Source: Thermoplasmata archaeon (GTDB lineage Bacteria; Actinomycetota; Acidimicrobiia; Acidimicrobiales; Acidimicrobiaceae). Taken from it: a stretch of 15,663 nt of DNA. A program made the translations under genes and the position numbers. The DNA lies in the NCBI GenBank assembly GCA_021836665.1, contig JAKBHQ010000055.1, positions 1 through 15,663 of the forward strand, written 5' to 3'. Positions 13,585 through 15,663 of the stretch are shown in pieces; within the stretch, counting starts at the first letter, position 1, and every line of letters starts with the position of its first letter. A model generated the notes under the pieces. That model was not told the DNA's origin and did not search any database. It worked only from the letters and a program-made list of their open reading frames with translations.

Positions 13585-14388
13585 GTGACTCAAGGTCGAA
13601 ATCGCAATTCTCCAGCCATCTCCTCTGACGATGGCAATTCTTTAGGAGATAAAGGATTCCGCATCGAGGACCTTTCGAAGTTCAGCGGAACGACGGTGGA
13701 CACGATTCGCTACTATCAGCACTTTGGTCTACTTCCGCCACCAATTCGAAATGGACGGGTAGCATTTTACGGGCAGGACCATCTCGAAGTACTTCGTCGA
13801 ATATCCGAATTAAAGGAGCGCGGCTGGAGTCTCGCTGCGATCAAATCCGAGCACGGCCACATTCGTCCGGATCGAGCAACTTACGGAGCTCGGATACCTC
13901 CAAGCCCCGTACGCCTGCTAACACGCAGCGAACTCGCAGATGAAACCGAACTTCCAGAGGCGATACTTCTTTCGCTGGTAGCTGATCGAATCTTAGAGCC
14001 GACGGTTATAGGGAGTGCGGAGTACTTTAGCGAATTCGACCTCTTTAGCGCAAAGGCCGCTTTGGAGCTTTTAAGATCTGGACTTCCATTGGCGGGACTC
14101 ATGGAGATAGCCAAGAGGTATAAGAGCAGCATCAACGGAGTACTTGAACTAGCGGTGAGTATCTTCGATGGGTACATACGCAGGAATCAGAACCTTTCAG
14201 ACCAACAGGTACTTGACATGTTCGACGAACTTTTTGCGGCATCGTCTGCGTTAGTAGTTAATCACTTCAGGAGTGAGCTGCTCCGCCGCTCGCTCGAGAC
14301 CGTTTTGACAACTGGATCACAAGCTGAACTTGATCTGATTTCACAGAGAGTAGGAATAACGTTGCAGAAGCTGAGTGACCTCGGATGA
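13585..14388 (+). CDS. MerR-type transcriptional regulator with a second MerR-like domain
   Basis: The 267-residue protein starts with a flexible polar stretch (1-23). Residues 25-88 are a MerR winged helix: FRIEDLSKFSGTTVDTIRYY, GLLPP, the wing near NGRVAFYG, then HLEVLRRISELKERGWSLAAI. Residues about 112-178 repeat the same layout in degenerate form: LTRSELADETELPEAILLSL, RILEP, YFSEFDLFSAKAALELLRSG, LPLAGLMEI. The C-terminal 85 residues are helical with no metal-binding cysteines. It overlaps menG by ATGA and is upstream of menF, so it may control menaquinone genes or simply share their transcript. The start is GTG at 13585, 7 nt after a perfect TATAAT. The ligand is unknown. Confidence 0.88.
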   Translation: MTQGRNRNSPAISSDDGNSLGDKGFRIEDLSKFSGTTVDTIRYYQHFGLLPPPIRNGRVAFYGQDHLEVLRRISELKERGWSLAAIKSEHGHIRPDRATYGARIPPSPVRLLTRSELADETELPEAILLSLVADRILEPTVIGSAEYFSEFDLFSAKAALELLRSGLPLAGLMEIAKRYKSSINGVLELAVSIFDGYIRRNQNLSDQQVLDMFDELFAASSALVVNHFRSELLRRSLETVLTTGSQAELDLISQRVGITLQKLSDLG

Positions 14389-15074
14389 AACAGGATCCAC
14401 TACCCTCGATTGCTGAAAAGCAAACTTTCGTCCAAGGTATGTTCGACAGAATTTCTCCTAGGTATGACGTCGTAAACCGCTTGATGACTTTTGGACTCGA
14501 CCAGGGGTGGAGACGCGAGGTCGTGAGACGGTTAGGGTTGGCACCTGGTCAGAGGGTGCTGGATGTTGCCTGTGGAACGGGCGATTTCCTAAAACTCCTA
14601 AGATCTTCAGCCCTCGAGCCAACCGGAGTGGACCTGTCCTTTGGAATGCTGAAGCATAATCACTCAGAGACTTCGCTTGTGCAAGGTTCAGCGCTCAATC
14701 TACCTTTTAGGGATTCCTCGTTTTCCGGTATAACTTGCGGATTTGCCGTTAGGAATTTCACTGAGTTGAAAGTGGTTTTCTCTGAATTCGCTCGAGTACT
14801 AGCCAGTGGAGGAAGGGTGGGCATACTCGAGGTTGCCACTCCTGGTAATCCGATAATAAGGGCTGGGCATTCGGTATATTTCAATCACCTAGTCCCATTG
14901 ATCGGGGGATTAATTTCCGACCAATCTGCCTATCGATACCTACCGCAATCCGTTGAGTTTCTCCCCCCTTACGAAGAGCTTCGAGCGATGATGGCCAATT
15001 CAGGCTTCTACGGATTCGAGCGGATCAGTGTAGGTCTAGGGGCAGCACAGATAATCATGGCAACAAGGAGCTAA
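14385..15074 (+). CDS. menG: Demethylmenaquinone methyltransferase MenG (UbiE family)
   Basis: MenG uses SAM to methylate demethylmenaquinone, the last step of menaquinone synthesis, at the membrane surface. The 229-residue length fits. The N-terminal UbiE signature is FDRISPRYDVVNRLMTFGLD (20-39), followed by GWRREV. SAM motif I is VLDVACGTGDF (58-68). The acidic residue after the second strand is in TGVDLSFGM, and the C-terminal signature lies around ARVLASGGRVGILEVATP. The enzyme could also act on ubiquinone precursors, but actinobacteria use menaquinone and menF follows. The ATG overlaps the merR stop as ATGA. menF begins 6 nt after its stop. Confidence 0.94.
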   Translation: MKQDPLPSIAEKQTFVQGMFDRISPRYDVVNRLMTFGLDQGWRREVVRRLGLAPGQRVLDVACGTGDFLKLLRSSALEPTGVDLSFGMLKHNHSETSLVQGSALNLPFRDSSFSGITCGFAVRNFTELKVVFSEFARVLASGGRVGILEVATPGNPIIRAGHSVYFNHLVPLIGGLISDQSAYRYLPQSVEFLPPYEELRAMMANSGFYGFERISVGLGAAQIIMATRS

Positions 15075-15079
15075 GTACT

Positions 15080-15663
15080 TTGAACATTCCCGATACCCAC
15101 ACCGTAGCTTCTTCGGAACCACAGATGGCAGCGCGGCTGGTAATGGCGGCGAGCCAGCTCGGACTGGACTGCACGGCTTTGGGCGGCCCATCTAGCTCTC
15201 AGGTCATGATAGGTGAATCGGACCGAATTAACTTCACAAACGGTCTGTCTGATGTCGACAGACTCAACGATGCTTTTGAGCAACTGAAAGGGCTCTCAGA
15301 ACAGTTTGGACGGCCATTGAACGCTACGGTTGCGTTTCCCTTCGACCCAAACAAGCCTGGCACACTAATTGTCCCAAAGTTGGTCTTTCACTCCTCTGAG
15401 GGTCGAACTGCGGCTCTGATTCAGAATCTGGGCAACAAGGCGCCCACCGAGGGGGTTGAAGCCTTGGCGGAAAAACTTCTTCGAATCGCCTCTGAGCTAG
15501 AACCCCATCCCGGTCCAGTCATCAATAAGAGAGTCGATAGGCCGGATCGTGAGAATTGGGCGAAGATGATAGAGGAAGCCCTCTCGCTCATCGCAAAGAA
15601 GAGGCTTCGCAAGATAGTGCTATCTCGTGCAGCGATTTTCGAGCCCACACATGGGGCTTCTCC
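15080..15663 (+). CDS. menF: Isochorismate synthase MenF, N-terminal part (runs off the window)
   Basis: This partial gene encodes the start of a chorismate-binding enzyme, most likely isochorismate synthase, which converts chorismate to isochorismate at the entry to menaquinone synthesis. About 194 residues are visible. Recognisable stretches are ATVAFPFDPNKPGTLIVPKL, VDRPDRENWAKMIEEAL and KRLRKIVLSRAAIFEP, the last being the start of the conserved chorismate-binding domain with its catalytic-base lysine region. The start is TTG at 15080 with GGAG 9 nt upstream; an ATG at 15125 is less likely. Salicylate or anthranilate synthases share this domain, but the 6-nt distance from menG favours MenF. 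The active-site half lies outside the window. Confidence 0.88.
   Translation, partial: MNIPDTHTVASSEPQMAARLVMAASQLGLDCTALGGPSSSQVMIGESDRINFTNGLSDVDRLNDAFEQLKGLSEQFGRPLNATVAFPFDPNKPGTLIVPKLVFHSSEGRTAALIQNLGNKAPTEGVEALAEKLLRIASELEPHPGPVINKRVDRPDRENWAKMIEEALSLIAKKRLRKIVLSRAAIFEPTHGAS

Noticed and set aside
1..15663. Mobile elements, CRISPR arrays, toxin-antitoxin or phage-defence systems
   Set aside because: I looked for transposase or integrase motifs, spaced direct repeats and typical defence-gene domains and found none. Every large open frame has a housekeeping or metabolic assignment or is a small protein.

Overview
The window is a stretch of bacterial chromosome from an actinobacterium. 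The markers are a mycothiol synthase gene (mshD), a relative of the mycothiol-dependent nitroreductase Rv2466c, and an orthologue of the mycobacterial hydratase HtdZ (Rv0130). Base composition is roughly balanced, which is low for the phylum. TTG and GTG starts are frequent, and several genes appear to be leaderless. I infer a deep-branching actinobacterium, perhaps Acidimicrobiia, but the sequence alone cannot fix the class. There are no insertion sequences, phage genes, CRISPR arrays, rRNAs or tRNAs that I can support.

Region 1 (1-5278, minus strand) is a compact histidine operon read right to left: hisD-hisC-hisB-hisH-hisA-hisF. It covers the IGP synthase pair HisH/HisF, the isomerase HisA, the dehydratase HisB, the aminotransferase HisC and the dehydrogenase HisD. 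hisG, hisE, hisI and a histidinol-phosphate phosphatase are not in view. hisD/hisC overlap as ATGA, and hisH/hisA and hisA/hisF share near-identical 10-nt overlaps. A terminator-like hairpin with a T-run separates hisC from hisB.

Region 2 (5279-11187) is a set of singly transcribed or divergent housekeeping and stress genes. These are a 63-residue helical protein, a 444-nt gap with no recognised gene, endonuclease III (nth), a GNAT acetyltransferase, mshD, a DsbA-fold thiol protein with CxxT instead of CxxC, a VIT1/CCC1-type metal transporter and the 23S rRNA methyltransferase rlmN. The transporter and rlmN are divergent and may share the tetranucleotide CATG as overlapping starts.

Region 3 (11188-15663, plus strand) has a four-helix membrane protein, htdZ, a class-III-like PPK2 polyphosphate kinase, a small membrane zinc-ribbon protein, and then a merR-menG-menF cluster. 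There a MerR-type regulator, which seems to contain two tandem MerR-like domains, overlaps menG by ATGA, and menG is followed by isochorismate synthase. This suggests a regulator tied to menaquinone synthesis. The last gene runs off the window.

Most of the window is ordinary core genome. The points most worth checking are the tandem-MerR regulator coupled to menaquinone genes, the hisC-hisB hairpin, the CATG divergent starts, the monothiol Rv2466c-like protein with an operator-like palindrome in its promoter, and the unexplained 444-nt gap.
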